In this document: piece by piece, positions 22,551-33,635 of the stretch
Layout: every line of letters starts with the position of its first letter
How positions within the stretch are numbered: position 1 is the stretch's first letter
Source: Sorghum bicolor
Taxonomy: Eukaryota > Streptophyta > Magnoliopsida > Poales > Poaceae
Length of the DNA stretch: 64,000 nt
Assembly: GCF_000003195.3 (NCBI RefSeq)
Contig: NC_012873.2
Location: forward strand, 3,805,894 to 3,869,893
Direction: 5' to 3'
Program-made: the position numbers and the translations under genes
The notes under the pieces: model-generated
What the model was told of the DNA's origin: nothing
What the model saw: only the letters and a program-made list of their open reading frames with translations
The model's database searches: none

Positions 22551-23775
22551 CCAGATTCCAGTAGTGGCTGGCAAGGGCTATGGGCCTAAGCAATGACAAA
22601 CTGTTTGTAGCACTCTTTTTTGAGTACAGAACCTTGTTTTGCAGCAAGTCAAGGCGAAGCACATAATGGCCATTGAGCACCAGATGGCTCCCAGTACACT
22701 GCCCAAGGAAATCACGGGCCTCAACAAACTCGATATCGCTCAGAGAAATGTAGATGATCCCATCTTCGTTCATGCTGAGCACAGGGTTCATTGGCTGTCC
22801 GCGAGGAAGCTCCATCTCGCGAAAACTCTCGCTCTCCCAGAGATCACCCACAAGCACACCGGGGCCTTCCTTCCACTCCTTGAAATCAGGCGACAGCGTC
22901 CAGGTTTTCAGCACTACCTCTTCTTTTGGAACACCTTCACCGTAGCCAACAAATGCCACGAACTTGATGTCGCCGCAAACACAGCCCATGGAGCGGAACT
23001 CTTTTGTCTCGAGCGCAAGCCGGACTTTCTCGGGGGTGTACGAGCAGCACTCCTGGGGCAATGGAACGAAGCTGAACTTGGGATCTTGAGGCGCGAACAG
23101 GTCACAGATCAAGACGCCTGCTGCGAGATCAGCCCAGCAGACGCAGGAATCCCCAAACGCGAACGCCATGTCGATGTGGAAGAAGGACGTGGGCCCACAC
23201 AGCTCGGCGGGGAGAGGGAGACGCACCGACGTCCTCATCCACTGTTTGGCTGTGGACGACGACCACCACAGGTAGAGGTCGGCGTTGGGGAGCCCCGGGC
23301 CGAACGCGGTGACGATCTCGGCGAGAACGTAGGCTGCGTCGACGCCGTGGCGCAGCCGCAGGATGGCTGCGCTGGTACCCAGGCATTTGATGATGGATAG
23401 ACCGGGTAGACGGATGGGTGGATCAAGCTGCGGAATAGCAGAGAGGGAGCTGCTCGACGCGTCGTAGACCAGGTAGCGTCCGGAACGAGTGTGGCCGGTG
23501 TAGATCACGACGAGGCCCTTGTCGGTGCTCGAGACTGTACCACTCTTCATCCCTTGCATCAGGTCTTTGGGCAGATGCCGCACCATGGACAAGGAGGTTA
23601 CTTCAGGGGGATCGGCGACGGCCGGGTCTGGTTTCAGGGCAGCTGTTAACTCTTCCAGACTCAACTTCCCACTCGATTTGCCGATTGCGGCTGCTGCGTT
23701 GCTCGCGCCTCCGGCGAATTCTTCCCCGTCGACGAAGTACACGCAGCTATCGAGCAAGACCCATGGAGGGGGCAT

Positions 23776-26700
23776 GATCGCTAGGGTTTGATTGGATCGA
23801 GGAAGGAGGGGCGCGGCTGCAACTGCGGTTGGGATTTGGTAGGAGATGACACCCACAATAAAAACACCTTTTTGTTGGGAACGCGGACTAGGCGCAGGCC
23901 TGTTTCACTGTTGTATAAATATAGAGGATAGCAGAAAAAGAAATCCTAACCCTAATCTACTTCCTTGAATAAATAGATTTCTAAAGTTATTTTAAATTTT
24001 AAATTTTTAAATTTTGTCCAAACTTTTAGAAAACCTGTCAAGATTTATGATATCAAATTAGTATTATTAAATATACCTAGGATGTATTTTTATGCTCATT
24101 TTATGTGATGGATATTGTCAAATTTTCTTATAAAATTAGTCAAATTTATACATGATCCAATGAGTATAAAATTGTTACTATAATTCAATCATACAATAAT
24201 TAGCCCACCATAAAAAATTCATCATAATTAGATCATAGAAACTGCAACTATGAATTATTCTAATTAATTACACACAAACATAGATCTAAAGTCACAACAA
24301 GAACTTTGTACAAAAGTATATCATATTATATGTTCATTGTGTAGATCTACTTATGAAGAGTCCAACAAAATTGGATTTTCTATTTTATAATTTTTGTATG
24401 ATTTAAAATATTTTTTTCAAAGATTCAGCAAAAATAAATAAAAAGGAAAAAAACAAAACCGTCTTCAAAACTGCTTATAATAGAACCAGAGAGGTATAAT
24501 GAACGATTTTAAAAGTTGAGGGAGGTATTTAACCCAATTTTAGAGTTCAGAGAGGAAAAACAAAAGTTGAAGGAAGATATTATAATGTGGACCTTTTTCT
24601 TTCTCATTTCACAAGGAAATAACTAATGGGCCAGCCCATCTAGCCAATGCTAATATTTTTCTTCTCATGAGAGGATCCATTTTACCTCCGTAAACTATCT
24701 TTAAAGTCTAGTTTTTTTTCTCACTGAGCTCCAAAACCGAATAAAGTATCTAAGAAATTCTTATTTTGTTCGTATTGAAATTCGAGTGGGTCTTTCAAAT
24801 TGAACGACTAGTTTAGAGAAGTGAATTGGACTTTACTCTGTTTTTCCTTGTCACATGGATAGAATGATAGACCGAATCGGTTAGCGTGCGGTGCGTGAGG
24901 AGGCCCAGTCGCTCACAGCCCGTGTTGGGGTCACCCACTATCCAGCCCGGCCCAGAGGGATCCAAGAGGCAGGGAAGCGCGTGGTCGTGGGCCGGTCGTC
25001 GTCCACGTCTCGCGGTGGACTGCAGGCAGAGTCCCCTCGCGGCTCGCCCGCTCTGGAGTCTGGTCACTGGTCACCGCTCAACCGACCTGGTGCAGGCTGC
25101 TGCTGCAGCTCGTCTCGTGGAAGCACTGGGGCCGCGGCGGACGGCGCCGCATCACTTGGAACGTGGAAGCGATCAGCTCCCGTGCCAGACACAAGGGTGC
25201 GTGTATGTACAGCACGTCGGAGGCAGAGTCGAGGTAGGCCAACGTGAGGGCAACGTAAGCTTCGTGTACAACCTATGCAACCACTAATTAAGGCAACAAG
25301 ATTTAGATCTAACGTCTGAGTTTTTTCCACTTAAATCACTCCATCTGTGGGTTTAAATCTAACTCGTGTGTATCCAGATGAGAGGGTTTAAGTGAAAAAA
25401 AAACCTCAGACGTTGGATCTAGATCCTATGACCTTAATTGATGGTTGCATAGGTTACACACGAAGCTGGGTTGCACATGATACGTTCTCCAGCGTGAGTC
25501 TAAATATTTGTTGCAGACCCTTGCTTTGTCTCCTAGTACAAGTGTACAACTGTAGTACGTACAAATGCTAGGTCGGTAGTCGGAACGGGCCTCCTGGCTC
25601 CACGACTCCACGTCCGGATTGGATCGGATCCCTTATGGATCGAGCTGTTGGTTGAGAAGTCAAGGACTCATAGCAAGCAAGCATTCGACGGTTGGGAAAC
25701 TCACTCGCGTCGAGCCACCATGACGACACCAACAGAAACGTGTAACACCTGCACGACCAGTCGTCTCCGATCGATCCGAACCGTTTTAGTGGCGGAGATT
25801 TTTGCTGATCCATCCAATCCTTGCCACTGCTGCTCTCGAGCAGCCGGCCCGGGGCACCACACCACTGCGGCAGCTGAGCAGGAGCAGCAGCGCATAAGCG
25901 GCCGGCCAAATGGGCCTGCTGCTCACCGTCTCCGACAGCCATGCCAATTGGCAATTGCCATCACCCCGATCGCAATCCCGATCCGCAGCCGCACAGGCTC
26001 GTCTGATGGCAACGTTTGTCCCCCCCTGCCCAAGACTGAAATGAGCTGAATCCTTTCGAGATCTTCTCTTAGAATTTACACCGACGCAGGGTTTGTAGGA
26101 TGAAATAAAATACGATGCATTTCCTATTTTTCTTCTCAACTGCAGCACCCCCGCAGTGAATGAATGAACAACATAAACTTCACCTCATTGTCTCCTGCTC
26201 AGCAAATGGTGATGTGCAGGATGCCGCCTTTGATCTGATTGGGTTTTCTGCCTGCAATGCTCTTCCTAACAGGGATCAGATCAGATGTTTTCAGGCTAGC
26301 TTTGGACGGAAGATGCTGTTATGTCTGTGGCTGCGCTTCACTTCAAAACTTCTGCAGCTCTGCTCATGATCATGAAGGACAGAGCACACAATTACACAAG
26401 CAAAGCAACAGCTAGGAGCTGCCAATAAACAGAAGCAAGGTGTCTGTAAAATTTCTCTTAATTCCATTATGTTAAGAGAATTACAGCAAGACAAGAAGAG
26501 GCCGTGGTCACATGCTCACATACATCATGCTGCTACAGATAACACAGCAGGAAGCAGGAAGGTTTGCAAGAACAGGTTTCCCCTCCACGGATTACATGAT
26601 GAGTTATTCACATTATCACAAAGAGTATTACCGAATCTTGGCAGTGGTAAAAAGAAAAAGAGAGAGAGAGAGAGACTAAAGAAAGAAGCAGTGGCCAAAA

Positions 26701-26883
26701 AAAGAAAAATTAAAATTATCAATTTCTATGGAGAGAGATAGCACGATAGCACTTGTTGGGCTGGTACGCATTGCTCCGCCGGATCATCATCAGCCACACG
26801 AAGCGAGCAGCACGATCCTGCAGTACCAGTTCGGGGAGGAGTGCTCGCGGTTGGTTGGTTCGCGGTCGCGGCGGCGGCGGCGG
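23776..26883. other. intergenic, no supported gene; one hairpin element
   Basis: Upstream of DUF1618 copy 2, and then a long AT-rich stretch (23950-24620). GC-rich sequence at 24890-25250 and 25640-26000 has no recognisable coding content. A 208-bp inverted-repeat element is at 25259-25466. Purine-rich sequence (26640-26710) precedes the ERF 3' end. Confidence 0.4.
25259..25466. mobile_element. hairpin MITE-like element
   Basis: The left arm (GCTTCGTGTACAACCTATGC) and right arm (GCATAGGTTACACACGAAGC) are inverted repeats. Pairing continues inward through TCTAACGTCTGAG / CTCAGACGTTGGA and CACTTAAA / TTTAAGTG. Nearly the whole 208 bp can fold on itself. No convincing target duplication was seen, so the superfamily is unassigned. 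Confidence 0.6.
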
Positions 26884-27483
26884 CTAGAGGTGCAGCAGCG
26901 TGTCGCAGCGCCAGTCCATCTCGTCGGCCGCCGGGTCCGGCACGTTCAGATCGAACGGCAGCGGGTTCGGCGGCGGCGCGGCGGCCTCGTCGGCGCAGCC
27001 CGGGCCGGACGCGCCGTCCTCGCAGAGAACCGACGAAGAGGAGCCGCAGTAGCTGCGGCAGTCCTCCTCGGTGGCCGGGGCGGCGGCGGCTGCGGCGCGG
27101 AGGATCCCGGCGGGCGCGCCGCCGCCGCTCCAGGACTCGACGGTGCTGCTGTGGCTAGACGTCGCCGCCCCCGCCGCGGCGGGGGCGGTGACGGAGGCAG
27201 GTGGCGGCGGCGGCGCCACCGCGGCGGAGGTGGAAGCGGAGGGGAAGTTGGTCCGCGCGGCGGCGCCGCGGATGGTCCTGGCGGCGGCGTCGTAGGCGCG
27301 GGCCGCGGCCTCGGCCGAGTCGAAGGTGCCGAGCCAGATCGGGGTCTTCCTGGCCGGGTCACGGATCTCGGCCGCGTACCGCCCCGACGGCCGCCGCCTC
27401 ACCCCTCGGTACTTCACCTCCGGCCCCCCCGCGTCCCCCGGCGCCGTCGGGACCGGGACCGGCGGCGGCCTCGCCCGCCGCAT
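26884..27483 (-). CDS. AP2/ERF transcription factor, EAR-motif repressor (group VIII-like)
   Basis: Intronless, 199 residues. A single AP2/ERF DNA-binding domain spans about residues 24-81: [35 protein letters not shown], and end AARTNFP. The AEIRDP and A/D residue pattern is ERF-type, expected to bind GCC-box DNA in the nucleus. Near the C-terminus (about 177-182) FDLNVP is a DLNxxP EAR motif, which in ERF3/ERF4-type proteins recruits TOPLESS-class co-repressors. The middle is alanine/proline-rich. The start was chosen at [10 protein letters not shown], 23 residues before the AP2 domain, the usual spacing for this group. The frame stays open upstream to 28104, but that stretch is low-complexity (Arg/Gly/Glu) and is read as leader and promoter. 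A role as a stress or ethylene-response repressor is inferred from family only. Confidence 0.9.
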   Translation of the reverse strand: MRRARPPPVPVPTAPGDAGGPEVKYRGVRRRPSGRYAAEIRDPARKTPIWLGTFDSAEAAARAYDAAARTIRGAAARTNFPSASTSAAVAPPPPPASVTAPAAAGAATSSHSSTVESWSGGGAPAGILRAAAAAAPATEEDCRSYCGSSSSVLCEDGASGPGCADEAAAPPPNPLPFDLNVPDPAADEMDWRCDTLLHL

Positions 27484-28200
27484 CCCCCCCCCCCTCGCCT
27501 CCTCCACGCGCTCTCCTCCTCCCCCTCCTCTTCCTCTTCCTTCCTCTCTGCCCTGCCTGCCTGCCTGCCTTCTCGTGCGGCTTGTTGTGCCTTGTCCTCC
27601 TCCTCGGCGACTCCGCGTTTGGCTTGGCCCGGCCCCCGAGTGGCCTTTCCTTTCCTTTCCTTTCCTTTCCTCCCGCGCCCGCCCGCGGCTGCAGCCTGCG
27701 CCTGTTTGGTCGGCACGGCCCCCGCGGAGGCTGACGCGCCGGGCCCGCCACGACCCGGGCGCCGCGTCGGTCAGTCCGTTCCGTTGGGTTGATTTCGCCC
27801 CCGAGACCGCGTCACCACGTCCACGTCCCGGGGTGGGTCGGCTGCCCTCTGCCTGCCTGCCTGCCGCGCCCTCCTCCTCAATCCTCGCCCCCGCACCCGC
27901 AGCCCGCACCGGCACCGCATCGCATTCGCATCGGCATCGCCCACCGCCGCGTGGTGATGTGCTCGCCTCTCCCGCCACCGCCAGACCCCCAGCGGTGTGG
28001 TGTGGTGTGGCGTGGTTGGGCGCGCCGGATTTTTGCGATGCGACGCTTGCCGGCCCTTGGCCTGGGTGCGCCCGGGCGTGTCGTGCTGGTAGCCGCAGTG
28101 CCACTAGTGCGGGGGCGGCATATTCGCGCTACTGGGTGTGTGTGCTGCCTGCCTGCCTGTGGCTGAGGACAGTGGACGCCATCAGTTTAGAGTGCAGGCA
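27484..28200 (-). promoter_or_regulatory. ERF promoter and leader, pyrimidine-tract rich
   Basis: On the coding strand the leader is strongly purine-rich (27500-27560). A CCTTT pentamer repeat (about 27645-27672) and repeated CCTGCCTG phrases (27552-27575, 27855-27870, 28145-28160) follow. No clear TATA box was identified. Confidence 0.4.
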
Positions 28201-29163
28201 AACCGGAGCTGAATTGAGATTGCTTCACTTTTTCCACGTGCAAAGCCAAGCCAAGGTAATTAACGATAAAAAATAATCTCCGTTTACCTGTCTAACATCC
28301 ATGCTCTTTGACCGTTTCGGAACGCGTGGAACCCATCGGGAAGACCCAGCTCATCTAGGTTTTTCTTCATAAAAACAAACAATAGCTAGAGGTTTTTCTA
28401 TAGGCAGGCAGGCCACCAAGGAGAGGGACGACACACGGTCCCACTTCATGGGCGAGCCCATTATCATGTGTGTGGAGTCAGCCAGACACCGTCCATCCAG
28501 GTCCAAACGATTTGCCCCGCACTGGTACGCAGAACGCGGCTAGCTGGGACGCCACAGGGCAGGGCAGGCAGCGGTGCGGCGCTGGTGCGTCACGCATCGT
28601 GTGCCGCTCAGGACCAGCAACATCACATGGTCGCAAGTTATCATTGCACACCGTATCGCTTTGCCGCCTGCCTGCAACTCTTTGGACCTGTTTGGTTCCC
28701 CTTGCTAAACTTTAGCTAGCTAAAATTATTTTAGCTACTCTTGGTTGACTAATGGGACTAAACTATTTTAGCACCTTCTAGTCAATGTGTTTGGTACTTT
28801 AGCTACTAAAGTGACTAAAATTTAGCTAGCTAAAATTTAGCAAGGGGAACCAAACAGGGCCTTTATCTCATCAAGATGGGGAAAATGTGTCACAGCGAGA
28901 CGGTAACGGTACTACAGCTGCTCCTTCGCGTGCCGGCGTGCGGCAACCACGACAGAGCACTGACGCTGAAACTAGGCAACGCGCTGTGGCTCTCTGATCT
29001 GAATCCTCATGCATCCTCTCGGTTTTTGGCACAGCTGCGGACAGCTAGTGAGTAGTGACCCGTGACCGTCTACATCTCCCTGGACCGACGTCCCTCCGCC
29101 ATCACCAGGCGTGACAGCTAAGGAAATCTTACAAACAACCGACGAGAGGCAGGTCAGGTCAGT
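28201..29163. other. intergenic between the ERF and EHD1 genes
   Basis: No supported gene. It holds the MITE at 28684-28861 and the 3' flank of the EHD1 gene. Confidence 0.5.
28684..28861. mobile_element. MITE with long inverted repeats
   Basis: The left end (GGACCTGTTTGGTTCCCCTT) and right end (AAGGGGAACCAAACAGGGCC) are inverted repeats, continued inward by GCTAAA.TTTAGCTAGCTAAA. TTT flanks both sides. The nearly palindromic 178-bp element fits a Tourist-like or hAT MITE; the superfamily is uncertain. Confidence 0.8.
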
Positions 29164-32100
29164 TCACTCGTACGGGTTCCTGAAGTTCTTGAGGAGCTCC
29201 GGGATGTCGTGAGCAAGCATGTCGTCCACCGCCTGCACCATCTTGGGCTTCAGCTTCTCGAACTTGTCGATGCTGTACCCACCCAGCACCTGTTTGAAGT
29301 GCTCCACGTCGGGGAAGTCTCCGGCGGGGAGATGGTATTCCCTCTGCACCTGTTCCACCAGATCACGAGTATCAGTTAAGTAGAGGGATGTCTTATAAGC
29401 GAACAGTACTTTCAGCTACGGCTTTTCAGATAAGCAAACATGCTCTTGTCTAAAAGAAAAGAGGAAAAATGGCAGAAACTTTGGATGTAGATGCAAGAAA
29501 ACTAAGGTTAGTCGTAAATCTTCTGGTGAAATTAGACCCAGACATAAACGTTCGGGCAATCAAGTTCTCTGTATGTGAAGTACCTTGGCAAACTCCTCCC
29601 CTAAGTTGTCTATGAGTCGCTGCTGAGCCTTAGCTTTTCCCATCATTGCAGGCATCTCCTTCTTCAGATGGCCAATTATGTAAGCATGGATCTTGGCAGC
29701 TCGAGCACGCTTAACAAACTCATTGACCTGCAAAATGGTGATGTTCATTTCCAAATGCAGTACAGAAAGGAAGAATTCTGGCAAATGACTCAACATTTCA
29801 ACTTACCCGTCGATCACAAGCTTTCTTAGGAATGTCTTTCAGGTCACACAGTAGGTCATCTTGCTCCCTCTCAAACAAGTCTTTTCCAATTGGTCCAACA
29901 GCTGAATCATTCACTGGCTTATCGTTGAAGGACCTGTAAATATTAGCGTCAAAGTGTCAATCCAGTTAATGCAAAAATAGAAAGAAAAAAACCATTTAGT
30001 TTATACTTCATTGAACAACTGCTAACAGTTCTGAAGAATCAGCTACAAACCCAATATAGATTTGAACCTCCATCAATATGCATTTTTGTAACTTATTGTA
30101 CAAGACTTGTAACACCTCCATTGCTTAAAAGTTATCGAGAGGAGTAAGGTAACAAATAAAAGGCATAAGAAATTACCCGATATACACACGCACAACCTCA
30201 GGAGTATTTAGCACTTTCCCAAGAGACCACATCAATGCACCGTATACTCTCATAAGCTGTAGCATGAATAGAAGGGAAAAACTATTCATAATTCTAGTTT
30301 TTTTAACAAACAAAGTAAAGCATAAGCATAACAGGGCATACAAATTAATTGCAAGAGAGAACTGTACCTGCTGTGTGTCCACTTGGTCAGCCTTGTTCAA
30401 CACTACGCGTATTTTGTCATCATGACCACGTAAGGATGAAATGACACGTTTGAACTCATCACTTATATCAAGCTTGTGAGGGTCAAACAGAAGAAGAATA
30501 AGGTCACACTTAGCAGCAAACCATGAGGTTACACCAGTGAAATCATAGCTACGTTGCGTCCGTTGCTTTTCCCCAGAGAGGACACCAGGAGTGTCCACAA
30601 AGGTGATATGCTCTAGAAGCTTCAAGAAACAAAGGAGGTTTCAGTTTATAGATGAATGCACTCTACATGAACCCGTATCAAACTAAAACCTTACCGGATG
30701 TGGCATCTGAGAGCATTCAAACTTTGACAGAAATGCTCCCCCAAATGTTGTAAGACCAGTGAATGGCATGTCGGCTTGAACAGCAATAGTATTGCCTGGA
30801 ATGGTCCTTCCATCAGATCCTGACTGAAGTGAAAACAAAATTGAATTGAGGGACAATCAGAAAAAGAATTTATACACTGACAGGGCCAGCCAGCGGGTAA
30901 TGCAAACTGATAAGATCTGTAAAAGGTCAGCAACAAAGTTTTGTATTGAACAACTGAAATGAATGAAGAAATATTCCATGGGCATGCAATATGGTTTAAA
31001 AGAAGCTTTAAAGGGTTCAAAAAACAAAACAAAACAATGATTCTATTTTTTCAATATTAAAGTTTTATTTTCAGTAATCACCGGTTAATGATAATGGCTA
31101 GTCATAGTGCATAGGGACAATAGAAGTTGTTGCAATGATATCACAATAGCAAAGACCGACGACAGAGGTTTAGCCAATATAAGGAAAACATTATCAGTAC
31201 ACGTGCCACAGTATGCATTCAGATCCCATATCCATTTTGTATGCAAATCAATATTCATGCCAACAGTTACCATGACAACTACGAATCTATCAGTGGTTGG
31301 CTCTGGTCCGACGTGAGCTCCTGAAATTGAAACGGACAAAAGTCAAATTTTAATGCAATCAGAGACAATTGAAAACAAAATGGACAATATGGCCGATACT
31401 CGAATATGTTTTATAAGATGAAGCATCAAACCTGGGTAGCTTGTCTTCAGCAGATGCTTAATGAATGTTGTTTTCCCTGTTGAATACTGACCCAAGAGCA
31501 TAACCATTGGCTTTGCATCAAAATCACTGTTTGTCTGGAAAATGATAGAAGCAATGAAGTGACATGTAAGTAATGACGGAAGAGCACAATGAGCATCAAA
31601 GAACTTCAGAAACAATAAGACCGATACTTCAAACAAAACAAAACTGTGAATGGAATTATTTACCAATAATGGGGAAGCAAAATCATTGTATCTGTAAGCG
31701 ACTTCCAATGGCTTCAGTTTTTCAACATATAGTCTTTTCAAGCCATCAATTACAGAGGTAACAGCAGTCAGAGGCATCTGCACCTGCAGAATGCCAGATT
31801 AAACGCAAAATCAATCAATTGGTAAACCACAATGCTCGACATATCAGGCAAAATGGTTTGTGCTGTAATGAAAAAGCATACTGAAAGTAGAAGTCACATT
31901 TTGAACGAGATTTCAAATTCAGCAATTTAATATGATACCTTCTGTGCTGCTTTTGAACCAAACCAGTGATACATGGAAGGTGCTTGGACCTGAGCGGTGC
32001 CTGAAGAGCAGATATATAGTAGCCATATAGGTATGTGATGTCAAAGATGATTCAGCCACATGAGTATAGCTAGGGTTAAACATATTGGTTACCATTGTCA

Positions 32101-33014
32101 TCTGGGTGAATTCTCTTCACAACAGCCTTGGATCTCTGGAAAAAAACAATTCGTCATAACATCACAACAATCCATCATAGTATCGTATTGAAAAGGGCGA
32201 ATTCACTTAATGACACAGAATCTGAAGATTTCAGACTTACAGCCAGTAGTCCATCGACACCTTCCATCACAGGCGGATCCAAGGTGCTCAGGTCTGCACG
32301 AACCACCATAGACAATATAGTTTAAACATCCACGTCCAAATGAACTAACAGAAGAGGAAAAGGAAGGCTAAGTTCAGTTCACAGTCAACTACCTTCACGT
32401 TTCAGACTGTCCTCTGTGATCTCGTTCCCTGCTTGGGCCAGAGACACGAGCTGCAGTTTGCATATCGATCGGTTTTGTTAGACATCAGTACAAAACCCAG
32501 CAGCACAACCTCATCAATCATCATCAGATGCACACGCTATGACTAATACATACGAGGGGACGAACCTGCATTGCTGTGACGAACTCGGCGAATCCGAGGT
32601 ACCCCTGCCGCTTGGAATCCGCGATCGCCCATACCTTCGCACGCAAATCCCCAAACAGGGAAATATCACTAGCCATTCCTCAACGATAATCCTAGACGAT
32701 ATCACCACCCAGGCCAGGAGAGGAGCAGGGAGGAGACCAGCGGCCCCGTGCTCACCTGCTTGAGATCGGCGCGTGAGAGCGCGGACATTCCGAAGAAGCT
32801 GGTGGCATCGGCGCCCGTGACGCGGCCATCGCCATCTGCAACAGAGACCCCGGCCGGAGCAGTAAGCATCAAAACCTCCGCGGATTTTTGGGGGCGGCGT
32901 GGGAGCTGAGGGTCTGGAGCCTTTACCTGGGTCTGCGAGGGCGAACCACTCGGCGTAGATCCTCTGGTGCTCCTTGGAGCAGGCCACGCCAGCAGCCGCT
33001 CGCGCGATCTCCAT
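29164..33014 (-). CDS. EHD1: EH-domain-containing protein 1 (dynamin-like ATPase of endocytic membranes)
   Basis: Sixteen exons on the minus strand give 547 residues: 33014-32927, 32835-32756, 32634-32566, 32450-32393, 32293-32241, 32135-32093, 32000-31939, 31783-31664, 31534-31432, 31320-31271, 30823-30695, 30619-30368, 30256-30177, 29933-29807, 29727-29584 and 29349-29164. All junctions keep frame. The N-terminal EH domain contains an EF-hand loop (DPDGDGRVTGAD, residues 28-39). The G-domain has P-loop GQYSTGKT (about 206-213), DTPG (294-297) and NKAD (360-363), followed by the helical C-terminus ending FRNPYE. Plant EHDs carry the EH domain first, as here, whereas animal ones carry it last. 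Family role: nucleotide-dependent membrane remodelling in endocytosis and recycling. The length matches Arabidopsis EHD1 (about 545). It shares an upstream region with CCT7. No damage is seen. Confidence 0.92.
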
Positions 33015-33635
33015 CTCCGTCCCCTCTCGCCGCCCCGCCCAGGTGCTAGACAGCCGCCGCCGCCGCCGCAGAGAGGAGCAGGAGCAACTGCAGCAGCACA
33101 GATGAGACAGGAGGAGCCTGACGGGCCGACTCGCACTCGCTTCGGCTTTCCCTCTCGTTTGCGTTGGACGGGGTGGCATTTTGAAACGGAGGACCCCACT
33201 TCACGGAGACGCTCCCCCGTGATTTCTTTTATTTTTTTATTGTTCAAAAAAAAAGGGCTGGACGCTCTCCCCGATGCCCATGGCCTGATGATGACCCACA
33301 CGCAAATAGGAATGGCATTTGGGAGGACCTGAATTCAAACTTGAAAAAATTTCTCAAACGAAATGAGAGGAAATGACATGGGCCTGAATATCTGGCCCAG
33401 ATGGGCCGACGGACCATGGATCATTCAGGTATGGGCCCACCGGGCCGGCACCAGTCAGACTCCAGTCTACCAGCTACCAGGGTGTTGTGGGCTTGTGGCG
33501 CAGCGGCAGATGGACGCCAGGATTTCTCCATTAAAAAACCTCGGCCGAAACCTCAAAACCCTACTCCCGTCTGCTCTCAGATCTCTTCCGCTCCCTCCTC
33601 ACACTTGAAGCCCTAGCTCCGCGCAGCCCCCAACC
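33015..33635. promoter_or_regulatory. shared (bidirectional) promoter of EHD1 and CCT7
   Basis: Only about 620 bp separates the two divergent start codons. The middle holds clustered TGGGCC/GGCCCA motifs (33380-33445), which match plant site II elements, and a telobox-like AAACCCTA at about 33557 on the CCT7 side. Site II plus telobox is a known combination in promoters of growth-related housekeeping genes. No TATA box is obvious. Bidirectional control is inferred from layout only. Confidence 0.6.

Larger units (their letters stand above)
16924..22566 (-). mobile_element. CACTA (En/Spm) DNA transposon, non-autonomous, 5,643 bp
   Basis: The ends are CACTACTGGAA (16924) and TTCCAGTAGTG (22566), flanked by a 3-bp GCT duplication (16921-16923 and 22567-22569), the expected size for CACTA elements. 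Both subterminal regions (about 16938-17450 and 22168-22550) are packed with direct and inverted TTTGCCGAGTG / CACTCGGCAAA motifs, presumed transposase-binding sites. The interior carries remnants of the accessory (Transposase_24-like) gene on the minus strand, but no large catalytic TNP2/Transposase_21 reading frame. It is therefore probably mobile only in trans, if at all. It sits in exon 1 of DUF1618 copy 2. The preserved ends and target duplication suggest a fairly recent insertion. Confidence 0.92.
15958..23775 (-). pseudogene. DUF1618 family gene, copy 2, split by a CACTA transposon
   Basis: The minus-strand gene starts at 23775 (MPPPWVLLDSCVYFVDGEEF). Exon 1 runs 23775-22567 and resumes at 16920-16882 beyond a 5.6-kb CACTA element; exon 2 is 16083-15958. 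With the element left out the frame is open throughout, about 457 residues. With the element in place the frame runs about 33 codons into transposon sequence and stops at 22456. Family blocks are clear: FAFGDSCVCWADLAAG, LICDLFAPQDPKF, DFKEWKEGPGVLV. The last exon holds three tandem 12-residue units (KEASEVGTMVKR, KEANEVGTTVKQ, KEASDLGTTVKR) where copies 1 and 3 have one. Function unknown. Truncated expression, or removal of the element by splicing, cannot be judged from sequence. Confidence 0.85.

Noticed and set aside
22639..23400. 253-codon plus-strand frame
   Set aside because: Antisense shadow of DUF1618 copy 2, whose minus-strand frame matches its paralogs.
26728..27792. 354-codon plus-strand frame across the ERF gene
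   Set aside because: It is the antisense shadow of the ERF coding region and its GC-rich leader.
27484..28104. Long open frame continuing upstream of the ERF start codon (about 200 extra residues)
   Set aside because: The sequence is low-complexity Arg/Gly/Glu caused by GC-rich, purine-rich DNA; ERF group VIII proteins begin shortly before the AP2 domain.
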